A DNA stretch of 64,000 nucleotides from Vogesella sp. LIG4 (GCF_900090205.1 NZ_LT607802.1:1559215-1623214); one strand, 5' to 3'; shown: positions 1-9,794, numbered from the stretch's first letter. Program-made: numbers and translations. Notes: generated from the sequence alone by a model not told the origin.

Positions 1-207
1 TTGCCTTACAGCCGTTACCCGGACACGGGAAACATGAAATTCCAGATCGGTTTTGGCGCCACCGCCCGCAATACCGACAACGGCTATTACGCCCTGCGCG
101 CGGTGGATACCGCCGATAAACGCCACTACGTCGAATTAACGCAGACCGGCATGCTCAGGCATTGCTACCCGGAAGGCAGCAAGACGGTCTGCCAGCTCAT
201 GCATTGA
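1..207 (+). CDS. C-terminal end of a possible pilin-like protein (truncated by window edge)
   Basis: The open frame runs in from the left edge and stops at TGA 205-207, so only the last ~68 residues are visible and the true start lies outside. The residues resemble the C-terminal half of a type IV prepilin/FimT-like minor pilin: beta-rich, with two cysteines near the end (LRHC and TVCQ) that could form the terminal disulfide loop of pilins. No N-terminal prepilin helix can be checked. It converges on the FimV-like gene and lies in a type IV pilus neighbourhood, which supports the guess. Function is an inference. Confidence 0.4.
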   Translation: MPYSRYPDTGNMKFQIGFGATARNTDNGYYALRAVDTADKRHYVELTQTGMLRHCYPEGSKTVCQLMH

Positions 208-220
208 TGGGATATATGGC

Positions 221-589
221 TCAGTGCAGCTGGAACAGCGGGTGGCGCGGCGCCAGCTCCCGGCCCTCGGCGGCGATTACCTGCCACACCGGCAGCTGGG
301 ACAGGCGGGGGTGCAGTTGCTGCGCCAGTTCGATGTAGGCGCGGGTATCCAGCAGATAGGCATGGGTTTGCAGCAGCAGCAGCTGGGCGGCCAGGTTGTC
401 CGGTTCGAGCTTGACGGTGTACAGCAGCACACGCAGCGCTTCCTTGCGCTTGCCGTAGGAAAGGAATATTTCGGCTTCGGCCACCGGATCGATGCCACGA
501 TCCTGCGGCGGGACGAAATGGCCGGCTTTGAGCAGGTTGCTCAGGCGACCCAGCCCGGCGGCTGCGCTGGAAAACAGTTGCTTGTACAT
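221..589 (-). CDS. Small FimV C-terminal-domain-like protein
   Basis: A 122-residue protein beginning MYKQLFSSAA. The start at 589 is chosen because GGGAG lies just upstream and the longer frame adds an unconvincing N-terminus. From about residue 35 the pattern EAEIFLSYGKRKEALRVL and LEPDNLAAQLLLLQTHAYL matches the helical TPR-like repeat at the C-terminus of FimV proteins, which act at the cell pole in type IV pilus and twitching control. The large LysM/transmembrane part of FimV is absent, so this is a free-standing version. It follows aroB on the same strand after ~80 nt. Its role is inferred from the domain and the pil-aro context. Confidence 0.6.
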   Translation of the reverse strand: MYKQLFSSAAAGLGRLSNLLKAGHFVPPQDRGIDPVAEAEIFLSYGKRKEALRVLLYTVKLEPDNLAAQLLLLQTHAYLLDTRAYIELAQQLHPRLSQLPVWQVIAAEGRELAPRHPLFQLH

Positions 590-668
590 GAGCGACTCCC
601 GAATGTTTCGGAAGATTGTCCGGTTTGTACCAGCTGGCCGCAATTCGTAGAAATGCGTATAAGCCGGG

Positions 669-1757
669 CTATGTTTTTTCAATAAACCGGCCGGTCAGCA
701 GGGGCTGCAACACGCTGGCAGCAAGCGGTGCCACATAAGCCTGGCCAAGCGAGCGCAATAGTACGAAACGGATTTCGCCACCGCTTACCTTTTTGTCATG
801 GCTCATCAATTCCAGCCAGGTGTCCACGCCAAGGTCCGGGCTCATGGTCGGCAAGCCGGCCAGCTCCAGGATGCGTTTCACCCGCTGCACGTCCGCTTCG
901 CCGAGATTGCCCAGCAAACGGGATGCCTCCGCTGCCAGCAACATGCCGGCACCGACAGCCTCGCCGTGTAGCCAGGTACCAAAGCCGAGCCCGGCCTCGA
1001 TGGCGTGGCCGAAGGTATGGCCGAGATTCAACAGCGCCCGGACGCCATGTTCCTTTTCATCCTGCGACACGATGTCGGCCTTCATCGCACAGGAGGTCTG
1101 TACCGCATGCGACAGCACATTCTTGTCCTTGCTGCGCAGCGCCGGCAGGTTCTGCTCCAGCCAGCTAAGGAATTCTGCATTGCCCAGCAGGCCGTACTTG
1201 ATGATTTCGGCCAGGCCGGCGGACAGCTCGCGCTCGGGCAGCGAATCCAGCAGATCCATGTCGGCAATCACCGCCTTGGGCTGGTAGAAGGCACCGATCA
1301 TGTTCTTGCCCAGCGGATGGTTGATGGCGGTCTTGCCGCCCACCGATGAGTCGACCTGGGCCAGCAGGGTAGTGGGGATCTGGATGAACGGCGCGCCGCG
1401 CTGGTAGCAGGCGGCAGCAAAGCCCACCATGTCGCCGATGACACCGCCACCCAGTGCGATCAGGGTGGTGCTGCGCTCGCAGCGCTGTTGCAGCAACGCA
1501 TCGAAAATCAGATTGAGCGTTTCCCAGGTCTTGAAGTCTTCGCCATCCGGCAAAATGATGGGAATCACGCTGATGCCCTGGGCTTCCAGCGCGGCACGCA
1601 GGGGCGTCAGATAGAGCGGTGCTACCGTGGTGTTGCTCACCACGGCAACCTTGTTGTGCTTGATATGGGGAAGCAGCAGATCGACCCGGTCGAGCAGTTG
1701 CTGTCCGATGTGGATGGGATAGCGGGTGTCCGGCAGGGTCAGATCAAGAGTAATCAT
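669..1757 (-). CDS. aroB: 3-dehydroquinate synthase
   Basis: Converts DAHP to 3-dehydroquinate, second step of the cytoplasmic shikimate pathway, using NAD+ and a divalent metal. The 362-residue length is normal. It shows the dinucleotide-binding segment [14 protein letters not shown] (~residues 104-117), the [21 protein letters not shown] active-site stretch and the metal-ligand region [12 protein letters not shown] with HGEAVGAGM. It lies 2 nt downstream of aroK on the same strand, the conserved pilMNOPQ-aroK-aroB order of many beta- and gammaproteobacteria, so it is probably cotranscribed with the pilus genes. Confidence 0.97.
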   Translation of the reverse strand: MITLDLTLPDTRYPIHIGQQLLDRVDLLLPHIKHNKVAVVSNTTVAPLYLTPLRAALEAQGISVIPIILPDGEDFKTWETLNLIFDALLQQRCERSTTLIALGGGVIGDMVGFAAACYQRGAPFIQIPTTLLAQVDSSVGGKTAINHPLGKNMIGAFYQPKAVIADMDLLDSLPERELSAGLAEIIKYGLLGNAEFLSWLEQNLPALRSKDKNVLSHAVQTSCAMKADIVSQDEKEHGVRALLNLGHTFGHAIEAGLGFGTWLHGEAVGAGMLLAAEASRLLGNLGEADVQRVKRILELAGLPTMSPDLGVDTWLELMSHDKKVSGGEIRFVLLRSLGQAYVAPLAASVLQPLLTGRFIEKT

Positions 1758-1759
1758 AG

Positions 1760-2308
1760 TCAGATGGCTTGCTTGCTCAGGCGTTGTTCCAGGCGTTGGA
1801 CCAGGGTGTTGACATTCTGCGAGCTGGTGTCGACCACGATATCCGCTATTTCCATATAGAGCGGGTCACGCTGCAGGTAGAGCTGTTCCAGCTTCGAGCG
1901 GGGGTCGGCGGTTTGCAGCAGCGGGCGGCTCTTGTCGTGCTTGGTGCGCGCCAGGATGTCGTCGATCTGCGCCCGCAGGTAGATCACGGTGCCGTGGGCC
2001 TTCAGCGCCGCACGGTTTTCCGCTGCCAGAATGGCTCCGCCGCCGGTGGCCAGCACGATGTCGTGCAACTGGCATAGCTCGGCAATCACCTGCTTTTCGC
2101 GCTCGCGAAAGCGCACTTCGCCCTCGATATCGAAAATCGTGGTGATCTTGACGCCGGTACGACGCTCGATTTCATGATCGGAGTCGTAAAAGGTCTTGCC
2201 CGCATGCCGCGCCAGTGTGCGGCCAACCGTGGTTTTGCCGGCTCCCATCAGCCCGACCAGAAAGAAATTGCCTGCCAGTTCCATGGCAGGCATTGTATCG
2301 GATTGCAT
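1760..2308 (-). CDS. aroK: Shikimate kinase
   Basis: Phosphorylates shikimate at the 3-hydroxyl using ATP. The P-loop [15 protein letters not shown] is at ~residues 20-34, followed by the shikimate-binding [11 protein letters not shown] motif and the GGGAI segment; length (~182 aa) is normal. The start is uncertain: ATG at 2308 is used, but a TTG at 2311 and ATGs at 2293 and 2284 are in frame and no clear Shine-Dalgarno separates them. It follows pilQ by ~18 nt. The P-loop codons include one copy of the dispersed GTTGGCCGCA motif (2218-2227). Confidence 0.96.
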   Translation of the reverse strand: MQSDTMPAMELAGNFFLVGLMGAGKTTVGRTLARHAGKTFYDSDHEIERRTGVKITTIFDIEGEVRFREREKQVIAELCQLHDIVLATGGGAILAAENRAALKAHGTVIYLRAQIDDILARTKHDKSRPLLQTADPRSKLEQLYLQRDPLYMEIADIVVDTSSQNVNTLVQRLEQRLSKQAI

Positions 2309-2326
2309 CAAGCGCTGTCGTCGAAT

Positions 2327-4432
2327 TTAGCGCGCGATCAGCTCGCTTTCCACGATACGCGGGGTGATGAATACCAGCAGTTCGCGGCGGTTATTGATAA
2401 CCGACTTGTTGCGGAACAAGGCACCCAATACCGGAATATCGCCCAGCAGCGGTACCTTGTTTTCCGTGTTGCTGTTGTCCTGTGTGTAAACCCCACCAAT
2501 GACCACTGTGCCGCCATTCTGCACGCGCACTTCGGTGGTGATGGTCTTGGTGTCGATCGCCGGCTCGGTGCCGACTACCAGGCTGCTGCTGACACTGTCC
2601 TTGGAAACATTCAGTTTCAGCACGATGTCCTCATCCGGGGTGACCTGTGGTGTCACGGTGAGGCTCAGTAGTGCTTGCTTGAACTGGGTGGTGGTGCTGT
2701 TAGCCGTGGTGCTGGTGTAGGGTATCTCTGTGCCCTCGGAGATGGTGGCAGGGGTGCGGTCAGCCGTCAGGATGCGCGGGCTGGACACGATCTTGCCTTG
2801 TCCTTCCGCCTGCATGGCAGACAACTCCAGGCCGATGATGGTACTGGCGCGCTGGTACACGGCGCCGATGCTGCCACCGGTCAGACCGGCAGGCAGATTG
2901 ATGTTCGGACTGAAAGAGATGGTGCCAGCGCTGCCAAAAGTGCCAATGGATGTATCGCCGCCTACGTGTTTAACGCCCAGCTTCACGCCAAGGTCACGCT
3001 GGAAGTTGTCGGTGGCCTCCACGATTCGGGCCTCGATCAATACCTGGCGCAACGGCGTATCCAGCGTCTGGATGATCTTGCGCAGTTCTTCTACTACCGA
3101 TACGCGGTCACGGACGATCAGCTTGTTGGAGCGCGGGTCTACTACCAGGCCAGTGAACTTGGCATTTTGTGCGGCAGTGGTCGCATCTTGGTTGGTATCC
3201 AGGGCGCCGCTGTCGCGGTAAACAGCAACCAACTGGGTCAGCGCATCCTTGAATTCTTCTACTGCGCGGTAACGGATCTGGAAGGTTTCCGTGATGAGCG
3301 GCTCGTTGCTTATCTTCTGGCGCTGTGCTGCAGCGGCATCCTTTTCCGCGGCCAGCAGTTCAGCGCGTGGGGCGATGCGGATCACATTGCCAGCCTGGCG
3401 TTTTTCCAGCCCGCGCTGCGCCAGGATCAGATCCAATGCCTGGTCCCAGGGCACGTCCTTCAGACGCAGGGTCAGCGAGCCGTTCACTGAGTCGCTGACA
3501 ATCACGTTCAGGCCGGTGAACTCGGCAATCACCTGCAGCAAGGAGCGCACTTCCACATTCTGGAAGTTCAGCGACAGCTTTTCACCCTTGTACGGGCTCT
3601 TGCCTTGTGCCAGTAGCGCTGCATCCTGTTCTGCTGACGTTTGTTTCTGGATTTCCACCACCAGGCGGCGGTCGGTCTGGTAGGACGAGTAGGTCCAGTT
3701 ACCTTCGGACTGGATGACTACGCGGCTGCCCTTGCCCTGATTCATGGCTTCGACCTGGGTGGCCGGGGTGGCGAAATCGGTAACATCCAGGCGACGTTCC
3801 AGCGAGTGCGGGATTTTCACCCCCGGCATCTCCACTATGACATTCTTGCCCTCACGGCGAATATTCACTGGCGTGTCGGCACTGGGCAGATCCATGACGA
3901 TGCGCGAACCACCGGCATTGCCGCGGCGGAAGTCCAGGCTGGCGAGCATGCCGCCCGGTGCCATGGCGCCAGGGGCGGCGGCAACGACCGGGGTCTGGAT
4001 TTCGGTAGGCGGCTCACTATTGGCCGCACTGCTGCCATTGCTGCTACCCACGCTGGACAGGGTAACCAGTACGCGGTTGCCATCGAGTTTGCTGGTGTAG
4101 GAAGCTGGTTTGTTCAGCGACAGTACCAGGCGGGATTTGTCCTGCCCTTCAACCAGGGTGGCACCAGTGATCAGGTTGCTGTTCAGGGAAAACTGGTTCT
4201 TGCCGGTCTGATTGTGGGTCGAGGGGAAGTCGAAGGCAATGCGTGGCGGCGAAGACAGGGCAAAGCTGCGTGGCGTGGTGGCAGCATCGGCAAAGCTGAT
4301 GGCCAGCACCTGTTCGTCCAGGGTGCCCTGGAGCAGCTTGACATCGGTGATGGTGCTGGCAGCCCAGGCAGGCAGGGACAGACCGGTCAGCAGCAGAGCT
4401 GAAGAAAGCAGTGTCAGCGAAATTTTTTTCAT
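2327..4432 (-). CDS. pilQ: Type IV pilus secretin PilQ
   Basis: Outer-membrane secretin through which the type IV pilus is extruded and, in naturally competent species, through which DNA enters. Starting at MKKISLTLL gives 701 residues with a clear signal peptide ending ...SLPAWA. Two AMIN-type peptidoglycan-binding regions occupy roughly residues 25-290, an STN/N0 domain follows (LSLNFQNVEVRSLLQVIAEF), then N1 and the C-terminal secretin domain with VPLLGDIPVLGALFR near the end. The ATG overlaps the pilP stop (ATGA), which decides this start over a longer frame. Last gene of pilMNOPQ, directly before aroK. Confidence 0.97.
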   Translation of the reverse strand: MKKISLTLLSSALLLTGLSLPAWAASTITDVKLLQGTLDEQVLAISFADAATTPRSFALSSPPRIAFDFPSTHNQTGKNQFSLNSNLITGATLVEGQDKSRLVLSLNKPASYTSKLDGNRVLVTLSSVGSSNGSSAANSEPPTEIQTPVVAAAPGAMAPGGMLASLDFRRGNAGGSRIVMDLPSADTPVNIRREGKNVIVEMPGVKIPHSLERRLDVTDFATPATQVEAMNQGKGSRVVIQSEGNWTYSSYQTDRRLVVEIQKQTSAEQDAALLAQGKSPYKGEKLSLNFQNVEVRSLLQVIAEFTGLNVIVSDSVNGSLTLRLKDVPWDQALDLILAQRGLEKRQAGNVIRIAPRAELLAAEKDAAAAQRQKISNEPLITETFQIRYRAVEEFKDALTQLVAVYRDSGALDTNQDATTAAQNAKFTGLVVDPRSNKLIVRDRVSVVEELRKIIQTLDTPLRQVLIEARIVEATDNFQRDLGVKLGVKHVGGDTSIGTFGSAGTISFSPNINLPAGLTGGSIGAVYQRASTIIGLELSAMQAEGQGKIVSSPRILTADRTPATISEGTEIPYTSTTANSTTTQFKQALLSLTVTPQVTPDEDIVLKLNVSKDSVSSSLVVGTEPAIDTKTITTEVRVQNGGTVVIGGVYTQDNSNTENKVPLLGDIPVLGALFRNKSVINNRRELLVFITPRIVESELIAR

Positions 4433-4947
4433 GGGGTTTTTCCTTGTTCCGCCTGCAGGAGGAGGTGATTGTCCTGCTTGACCCATTCTCCGTTGATATT
4501 TTCCACGGTCTCTTCGAGGCGCACTTCAGTCTCGGAAATACTGCGCACGATGCCGAAATTGGGACCGATAAAGCTGCCGACCCTGATCTGCTGGATACCG
4601 ACATCGGGTGTTCTGATCAGGCCGATGCGACCTTGCTTGCGCTGGACGGTACCAACCAGTTTCAGCTTGTCCAGATCATAGTTCTCCAGCAAATCGCGTG
4701 TGCGTTGGAGATCCGGCATGTTCTGGCTGGATTTCTTGGCAATCTGCAGACGGTCGGTATTGAATGGCGGTACCAGGCTCTGCCCCTGATATTCGGCCGG
4801 TATATAGGCCGTCATGGGCGGAATCGGCTCAATGGTGCCCTTGATACCTTTACCTGCCTGCTGCATCCATTGCTCGATATCATCGTTCGATCTGTAGCCA
4901 CAGCCTGCCAGCAGTAACCCGATCAGCAGCGAGAGAATCAGTTTCAT
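4429..4947 (-). CDS. pilP: Type IV pilus inner-membrane lipoprotein PilP
   Basis: A 172-residue lipoprotein of the pilus alignment subcomplex that links PilN/PilO to the PilQ secretin. The signal peptide MKLILSLLIGLLLAGC carries a textbook lipobox (LAGC). The C-terminal half holds the beta-sandwich HR-domain pattern (RIGLIRTPDVGIQQIRVGSFIGPNFG). It overlaps pilQ by 4 nt and follows pilO after 14 nt, consistent with a single pilMNOPQ transcript. Confidence 0.95.
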   Translation of the reverse strand: MKLILSLLIGLLLAGCGYRSNDDIEQWMQQAGKGIKGTIEPIPPMTAYIPAEYQGQSLVPPFNTDRLQIAKKSSQNMPDLQRTRDLLENYDLDKLKLVGTVQRKQGRIGLIRTPDVGIQQIRVGSFIGPNFGIVRSISETEVRLEETVENINGEWVKQDNHLLLQAEQGKTP

Positions 4948-4961
4948 GATGAGCGTCTGAC

Positions 4962-5579
4962 CTATTTCTTGGGTTTGGCCGCAGCGGCTTCGCTCGGGTC
5001 AAGCGCACGGTAGGTGCGTGCCGTGGCGTCCAGTGTCAGTCGTGGTTCGCCTGGGCCGGCGCCGAGCGGGTTCAGCGTAATGTTGCCGATGGTAACGATA
5101 CGCGACAGCTTGGCCACATCGGTGGCGAAGGTTGCCAGATCGCTGTAGCTGCCGCTCAGCTTGATCTGGATGGGCAGTTCAGCCAGTTGCTCATTGCGGA
5201 TTTCGGCCGCGGGGCGGAACAGCTCGAACTGTAGCCCGCGGCCAACGCCTGCCTGGTTGATCTCGGTCAGCAGCGAGTCCATTTCGGCCTTGCTCGGCAG
5301 TTGCTTGAGCATGGCATTGAAAGACTGTTCGATCTGCTGCAGTTGCGCTCGCAATGCCTCCAGGTTGGCAACCTGCTGCTTCTTGTTGATGAAGGTGTCT
5401 TTCAGTTGCTCTTCCTGCTGTTGCGCTTGTTTCAGCTGGTCGTACATGCCGGAAAACAGCGCATAGTAGGCGAGTGCAAAGGCGAGCAGCGCCATGATGA
5501 CCATGAAGCCGATCTGAGCTGGCAACTGCCAGTTGGGCATGTCCTTGAAGTCAAGTTGACGAATCTCGTCCAGGGTCAT
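4962..5579 (-). CDS. pilO: Type IV pilus inner-membrane protein PilO
   Basis: A 205-residue bitopic protein. A short cytoplasmic N-terminus precedes one transmembrane helix (FMVIMALLAFALAYYALF, ~residues 26-43), then a coiled coil (YDQLKQAQQQEEQLKDTF through LRAQLQQIEQSF) and a ferredoxin-like periplasmic domain. It dimerises with PilN and forms the inner-membrane alignment ring of the pilus machine. Its ATG overlaps the pilN stop. The C-terminal AAAAKPKK tail is probably disordered. Confidence 0.95.
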   Translation of the reverse strand: MTLDEIRQLDFKDMPNWQLPAQIGFMVIMALLAFALAYYALFSGMYDQLKQAQQQEEQLKDTFINKKQQVANLEALRAQLQQIEQSFNAMLKQLPSKAEMDSLLTEINQAGVGRGLQFELFRPAAEIRNEQLAELPIQIKLSGSYSDLATFATDVAKLSRIVTIGNITLNPLGAGPGEPRLTLDATARTYRALDPSEAAAAKPKK

Positions 5580-6145
5580 TTCTTCACTCCCTGCGCTGGC
5601 GGCGTGTCGTTGCGCAGACTGACGTTGAGGCTGAAGCGGCTGGCGTGGATATTGTTGTCCACCGTCGCGGCAACTTCGACCAGCACCGGGTCGGCAAATA
5701 CTTTCGATTCACTCAGGTTGTGCATCAGCTGCGATACCCTGGCACTGGACAGTGCCGAGCCGCCCAGGCTGATGGTCTGCCCATTCTGGGAGAAGGTCCG
5801 CAGATAGACGCCTTCCGGCACCATGCGGATCAACTCGTCGAAGATGTGCACGGCCTGGCCGCGTTCGGTCTGCAATTTTTCGATCAGCGCCTGACGCGTC
5901 AATAGTGTCGAGCGTTTCTGGCGCAGCAGTTCAATATCTTTCAGCTGTGCATTCAGGTGGTCGATTTCCTGTTGCAGACGCTGGTTGCGCTCTTGCTGTG
6001 CGGTCTGCCAGCTGTTCAATACCAGGTAGCTACCGGCCAGTATCGCGGCGATGGCGAGTACGCTGCCGATCAGAATGTGCTGGAAGCGCCGGCGGTGTGC
6101 GGCTTTCTTCTGTTCGCGGTGTGGCAGCAGGTTGATGCGGATCAT
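5576..6145 (-). CDS. pilN: Type IV pilus inner-membrane protein PilN
   Basis: Starts with the diagnostic MIRINLLPHREQKK motif, whose INLLP segment docks into the cytoplasmic actin-like PilM. A transmembrane helix (~residues 24-45), a coiled coil (WQTAQQERNQRLQQEIDHL) and a periplasmic domain follow; 189 residues, normal for PilN. The start at 6145, beside the pilM stop, is preferred to a longer frame because INLLP should be at the extreme N-terminus. Confidence 0.95.
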   Translation of the reverse strand: MIRINLLPHREQKKAAHRRRFQHILIGSVLAIAAILAGSYLVLNSWQTAQQERNQRLQQEIDHLNAQLKDIELLRQKRSTLLTRQALIEKLQTERGQAVHIFDELIRMVPEGVYLRTFSQNGQTISLGGSALSSARVSQLMHNLSESKVFADPVLVEVAATVDNNIHASRFSLNVSLRNDTPPAQGVKK

Positions 6146-6146
6146 G

Positions 6147-7268
6147 TCAGTCGAATCTCCGCAGGGCGAGACCACAGGCGACCAGCAGCGAAGGCGCATC
6201 CAGCAGCAGTTCCTTCAGCGGAATGCGCGGCGACTGGGTCATGGTGGTAAACGGGTTGGCAATCATGGTGCTGATCTGGGTACGCGCCAGTACGGCCTCG
6301 TCCAGGCCCGGCAGCATGCTGCAGCCACCGGCCAGCAGGATGTAATCCACGCGCAGGTATTGCGACACGCTTACCGTGGTGTAGAAGAACTGCAGCGCCC
6401 GCTGGATCTCCTGGGCCAGCGAGTCCACGAACGGGTGCAGCAACTCGCTTTCGAAACTGTCGGGCAGGGTCATCGAACGCTTGGCAACCTCGGCGTCCTC
6501 GAAGCTGTAACCGAAGCGGCGCTGAATGTCGCGGGTGAGCTGGCTGCCGCCGAACACCTGTTCGCGGTAGTACAGCTGCTGGTCGTTGCGGATGATCGAG
6601 CAGTGGGTCTTGTTGGCGCCCACGTCGAACAGGGCGAAGGTCTGGTTCATGCCCTGATCCGGCAGTTGCTGCTGGATCTGTTCGAAGGCGGTCATCATGG
6701 CAAAAGCGTCGATATCGACCACCTCCACCTTCAGCCCGGCCATTTCCGCCACCGCCACGCGCTCTTCCACCTTCTCCTTGCGTGCGGCACAGATCATCAC
6801 GTCCAGGTCGCCGGCGCTGTTGAGCGCCGGGCCGAGCACCTGGTAGTCCAGGTTCACTTCGGCCAGCGGGAACGGGATGTACTGGTTGGCCTCACGTTCG
6901 ACCTGCAACTCCAGGTCGTCCTCCTCCGCCGCGGCCGGCACCAGGATCTTCTTGTAGATGGCCATCGAGGTAGGCAGGCTGATGGCGACACGGCGCGTGG
7001 GGCTATCCAGCCGCTTCCAGGCGCGGGTAATGGTGGCGGCAACCTCTTCCATATTGTTGATGTTGCCGTCGATGATGACGTCCTTGGGCAGCGGCTCAAT
7101 GACGTAGTGTTCGAGTTGCGGTGTCTGGCCAATGGCGCTGAACTCCACGATCTTGACCGCGGAGCTGCTGACATCCATTCCAAGCAGCGAATGCTGGGCG
7201 GGTTTAAGCCAACTTCCCAGAACGTTCTGCATGCTGGCGAAGTCAAAGCGACGTTTTTCTTCTGCCAT
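6147..7268 (-). CDS. pilM: Type IV pilus actin-like protein PilM
   Basis: Cytoplasmic actin/FtsA-like ATPase fold (373 aa) that binds the N-terminus of PilN and couples the inner-membrane ring to the motor ATPases. Visible motifs: LGMDVSSSAVKIVEFS (phosphate-1, ~residues 29-44), FALFDVGANKTHCSII (phosphate-2, ~residues 185-200) and LLAGGCSMLPGL (adenosine motif). It is the first gene of the leftward pilMNOPQ-aroKB cluster and is divergent from mrcA. A degenerate copy of the dispersed repeat (GGCGGCCAAC, 7292-7301) lies upstream of its start. Confidence 0.96.
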   Translation of the reverse strand: MAEEKRRFDFASMQNVLGSWLKPAQHSLLGMDVSSSAVKIVEFSAIGQTPQLEHYVIEPLPKDVIIDGNINNMEEVAATITRAWKRLDSPTRRVAISLPTSMAIYKKILVPAAAEEDDLELQVEREANQYIPFPLAEVNLDYQVLGPALNSAGDLDVMICAARKEKVEERVAVAEMAGLKVEVVDIDAFAMMTAFEQIQQQLPDQGMNQTFALFDVGANKTHCSIIRNDQQLYYREQVFGGSQLTRDIQRRFGYSFEDAEVAKRSMTLPDSFESELLHPFVDSLAQEIQRALQFFYTTVSVSQYLRVDYILLAGGCSMLPGLDEAVLARTQISTMIANPFTTMTQSPRIPLKELLLDAPSLLVACGLALRRFD

Positions 7269-7367
7269 CTGTGTATGGCCTGCCGGATACCGGCGGCCAA
7301 CCTCCCTGGTTGCGGCGCTTGTTTGCTGCGCTTTGTTGCAAATCGTCGTGTGGCACGACCATACAGG

Positions 7368-7373
7368 TATAAT
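7368..7373 (+). promoter_or_regulatory. Candidate -10 box for mrcA
   Basis: A perfect TATAAT lies 29 nt before the mrcA start codon in the divergent pilM-mrcA gap. No good -35 hexamer sits at 16-18 nt, so the promoter is either activator-assisted or weak. The call rests on the hexamer only. Confidence 0.4.
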
Positions 7374-7402
7374 GCCCCATCACATTTATAGGCTAGAACA
7401 TC

Positions 7403-9775
7403 ATGCTCAAGCGTGTTGCGATCATGATTGCAGGCATAGTTGCCGGCACTGCCGTGCTGCTGGCTGGTTTGCTTGCCGTCGCGATCATCGTGACCTACCC
7501 CCGACTGCCGAGTCTGGACATCCTTACCGACTACCGGCCCAAGATGCCGCTGCGTGTTTACACCGCGGACAGTGTGCTGATTGGCGAATTCGGCGAGGAG
7601 CGTCGCTCTTTTTCCCGCATCCAGGACGTGCCGCAAAACATGAAGCAGGCATTGCTGGCGGCCGAGGATGAACGCTTTTACCAGCACGGTGGCATTGATT
7701 ACCTGGGTGTCTTACGTGCCGCAGTTGGAAACGTAGTATCCGGACGCACGCATTCTGGTGCAAGCACCATTACCATGCAGGTAGCCAAAAACTTCTTCTT
7801 ATCGAGTGAAAGAACTTTCACTCGTAAATTCAATGAAGCACTGCTGGCCTTCAAGATTGAGCATACTTTATCGAAAGACCAGATTCTCGAGTTATACATC
7901 AATCAGATTTATCTGGGGCAGCGTGCTTACGGTTTTGCCGCCGCCGCGCAGGCTTATTATGGCAAGCCTTTGAATTCGCTGAGTATTGCCGAAATGGCCA
8001 TGCTGGCGGGTTTGCCCAAGGCGCCATCCAGCTATAACCCGATTGTTAATCCGGACCGTGCCAGACTGCGCCAACTGTATGTTTTACGGCGCATGTACGA
8101 GCTGCATTTCATTACCAACGAACAGTATGAAGCGGCCAAGGCAGAAAAACTGGTTCTGGCACGCCAGGTAACCGATACCAGCCTGCCGGCGCAGTACGTG
8201 GCGGAGATGGTGCGACAGGCCATGTATGGTCGCTACAAGGAAGCGGCCTACACCGAGGGCTACCGCGTATACACCACGCTGGATAGTCACCACCAGCAGT
8301 GGGCGTTCGACTCGCTGCGCGCCGGTCTGCTGGACTACGACCGCCACCAGTCCTACCGTGGCCCGGAATCCTTTGTCGACCTGTCCGCCATCGCCAGCGA
8401 TGAACTGGAAGAAACGCTGGATGAGGCGCTGTCCGCCATTCGCGACAGCGGCAATATGCAGCCGGCCATCGTGCTGGATGCCAGCCAGTCGCGCGTCAAG
8501 CTGTACCTGCGTGGCGGCAAGCGCGTGGACGTTACCGGCAGCGGCCTGAGCTTTGCCCGCTTTGCGCTGTCCGATCGCGCCCCGCCGGCCCAGCGCCTGC
8601 GCCCTGGCGCGCAGATTCGCGTGGTGCAGGATGCCAAGGGCAACTGGCAGATTACCCAGATGCCGGAAGTGGAGGGTGCCTTCGTGGCGCTGGATCCGCG
8701 CAGCGGCGCCATCAAGGCGCTGGTAGGTGGTTTCGACTTCAACCGCCGCAGCTTCAACCACGTTACCCAGGCCATGCGTCAGCCGGGTTCCACCTTCAAG
8801 CCGTTCATCTACTCGGCAGCACTGGATCGCGGTTTTACACCGTCCACGCTGATCAACGATGCGCCGCTCACCATCGACCCGCAGACCATTGGCGGCCAGA
8901 GCTGGGACCCGAAGAACGATGACGGCAAATATGCCGGCATGATCAGCATGCGCCGCGCGCTGGCTCTGTCGAAGAACCTGGTGTCCATCCGCATCATGAT
9001 GGCCATCGGCCCGGATTTTGCGCAGCAGTACGTGCAGCGTTTCGGCTTCGACCCCAAGAACGTGCCGGCCTACCTGACCATGGCGCTGGGTGCCGGTCAG
9101 GCTTCGCCGCTGCAGATGGCCGAGGCCTACTCGGTGATCGCCAACGGCGGTTTCCGTACCCGTGCCTACTTCGTTGACCGCATCGAGGACGCAGACGGCC
9201 ACGTGCTGGCCAAGACCGCGCCGGTGGTGGCGGGGCAGAACGCGCAGCAGGTGATGGACCCGCGCAATGCCTTCATCATCGGCAACATGATGAAGGACGT
9301 GGTGCGCTTCGGTACCGCCAACCGTGCCACCGCGCTGGGCCGCAGTGACATCGCCGGCAAGACCGGTACCACCAGCGAATTCCGCGATGCCTGGTTTGCC
9401 GGCTTCAACCCCGGTCTGGTGGCGGTTACCTGGGTGGGCTACGACCAGCCGCGCAGCCTGGGCCGTTACGGCTACGGTGCCACCGCGGCACTGCCGATCT
9501 GGATCAACTACATGGGCAATGCGCTCAAGGGTGTACCGGATGTGGAGCTGCCGCCGCCGAACGGCGTGGTGGTGAAGCCGGGCGCCGGTCTGCGCGGCAA
9601 TGACGAGTACTTCCTGGACGAGTTCCAGAACACCAACCCTGAGCTGCACATCAACAACCGTGGCAGCGTGCCGGGCAGCGGCAATGGTGGTAGTGATGCT
9701 TCCGACAGCGGCTCGCAGGCACCGCCACCGCCGTCGCAGGATGCGGTGGAAAACGTCAAGGAACAGCTGTTCTGA
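7403..9775 (+). CDS. mrcA: Penicillin-binding protein 1A (bifunctional murein synthase)
   Basis: Polymerises lipid II and cross-links peptidoglycan at the inner membrane. The 790-residue protein has an N-terminal membrane anchor (~residues 7-30), a GT51 glycosyltransferase domain with AAEDERFYQHGGIDYLG, an OB/linker insert, and a transpeptidase domain with the serine motif RQPGSTFKPFIY (STFK), SKNL and KTGTT. The C-terminal ~50 residues are a low-complexity Gly/Ser/Pro tail. It is divergent from pilM, the classic ponA-pilM arrangement, and ends before a strong terminator. Confidence 0.97.
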   Translation: MLKRVAIMIAGIVAGTAVLLAGLLAVAIIVTYPRLPSLDILTDYRPKMPLRVYTADSVLIGEFGEERRSFSRIQDVPQNMKQALLAAEDERFYQHGGIDYLGVLRAAVGNVVSGRTHSGASTITMQVAKNFFLSSERTFTRKFNEALLAFKIEHTLSKDQILELYINQIYLGQRAYGFAAAAQAYYGKPLNSLSIAEMAMLAGLPKAPSSYNPIVNPDRARLRQLYVLRRMYELHFITNEQYEAAKAEKLVLARQVTDTSLPAQYVAEMVRQAMYGRYKEAAYTEGYRVYTTLDSHHQQWAFDSLRAGLLDYDRHQSYRGPESFVDLSAIASDELEETLDEALSAIRDSGNMQPAIVLDASQSRVKLYLRGGKRVDVTGSGLSFARFALSDRAPPAQRLRPGAQIRVVQDAKGNWQITQMPEVEGAFVALDPRSGAIKALVGGFDFNRRSFNHVTQAMRQPGSTFKPFIYSAALDRGFTPSTLINDAPLTIDPQTIGGQSWDPKNDDGKYAGMISMRRALALSKNLVSIRIMMAIGPDFAQQYVQRFGFDPKNVPAYLTMALGAGQASPLQMAEAYSVIANGGFRTRAYFVDRIEDADGHVLAKTAPVVAGQNAQQVMDPRNAFIIGNMMKDVVRFGTANRATALGRSDIAGKTGTTSEFRDAWFAGFNPGLVAVTWVGYDQPRSLGRYGYGATAALPIWINYMGNALKGVPDVELPPPNGVVVKPGAGLRGNDEYFLDEFQNTNPELHINNRGSVPGSGNGGSDASDSGSQAPPPPSQDAVENVKEQLF

Positions 9776-9794
9776 GCGTACGCCTGGAAACAGC

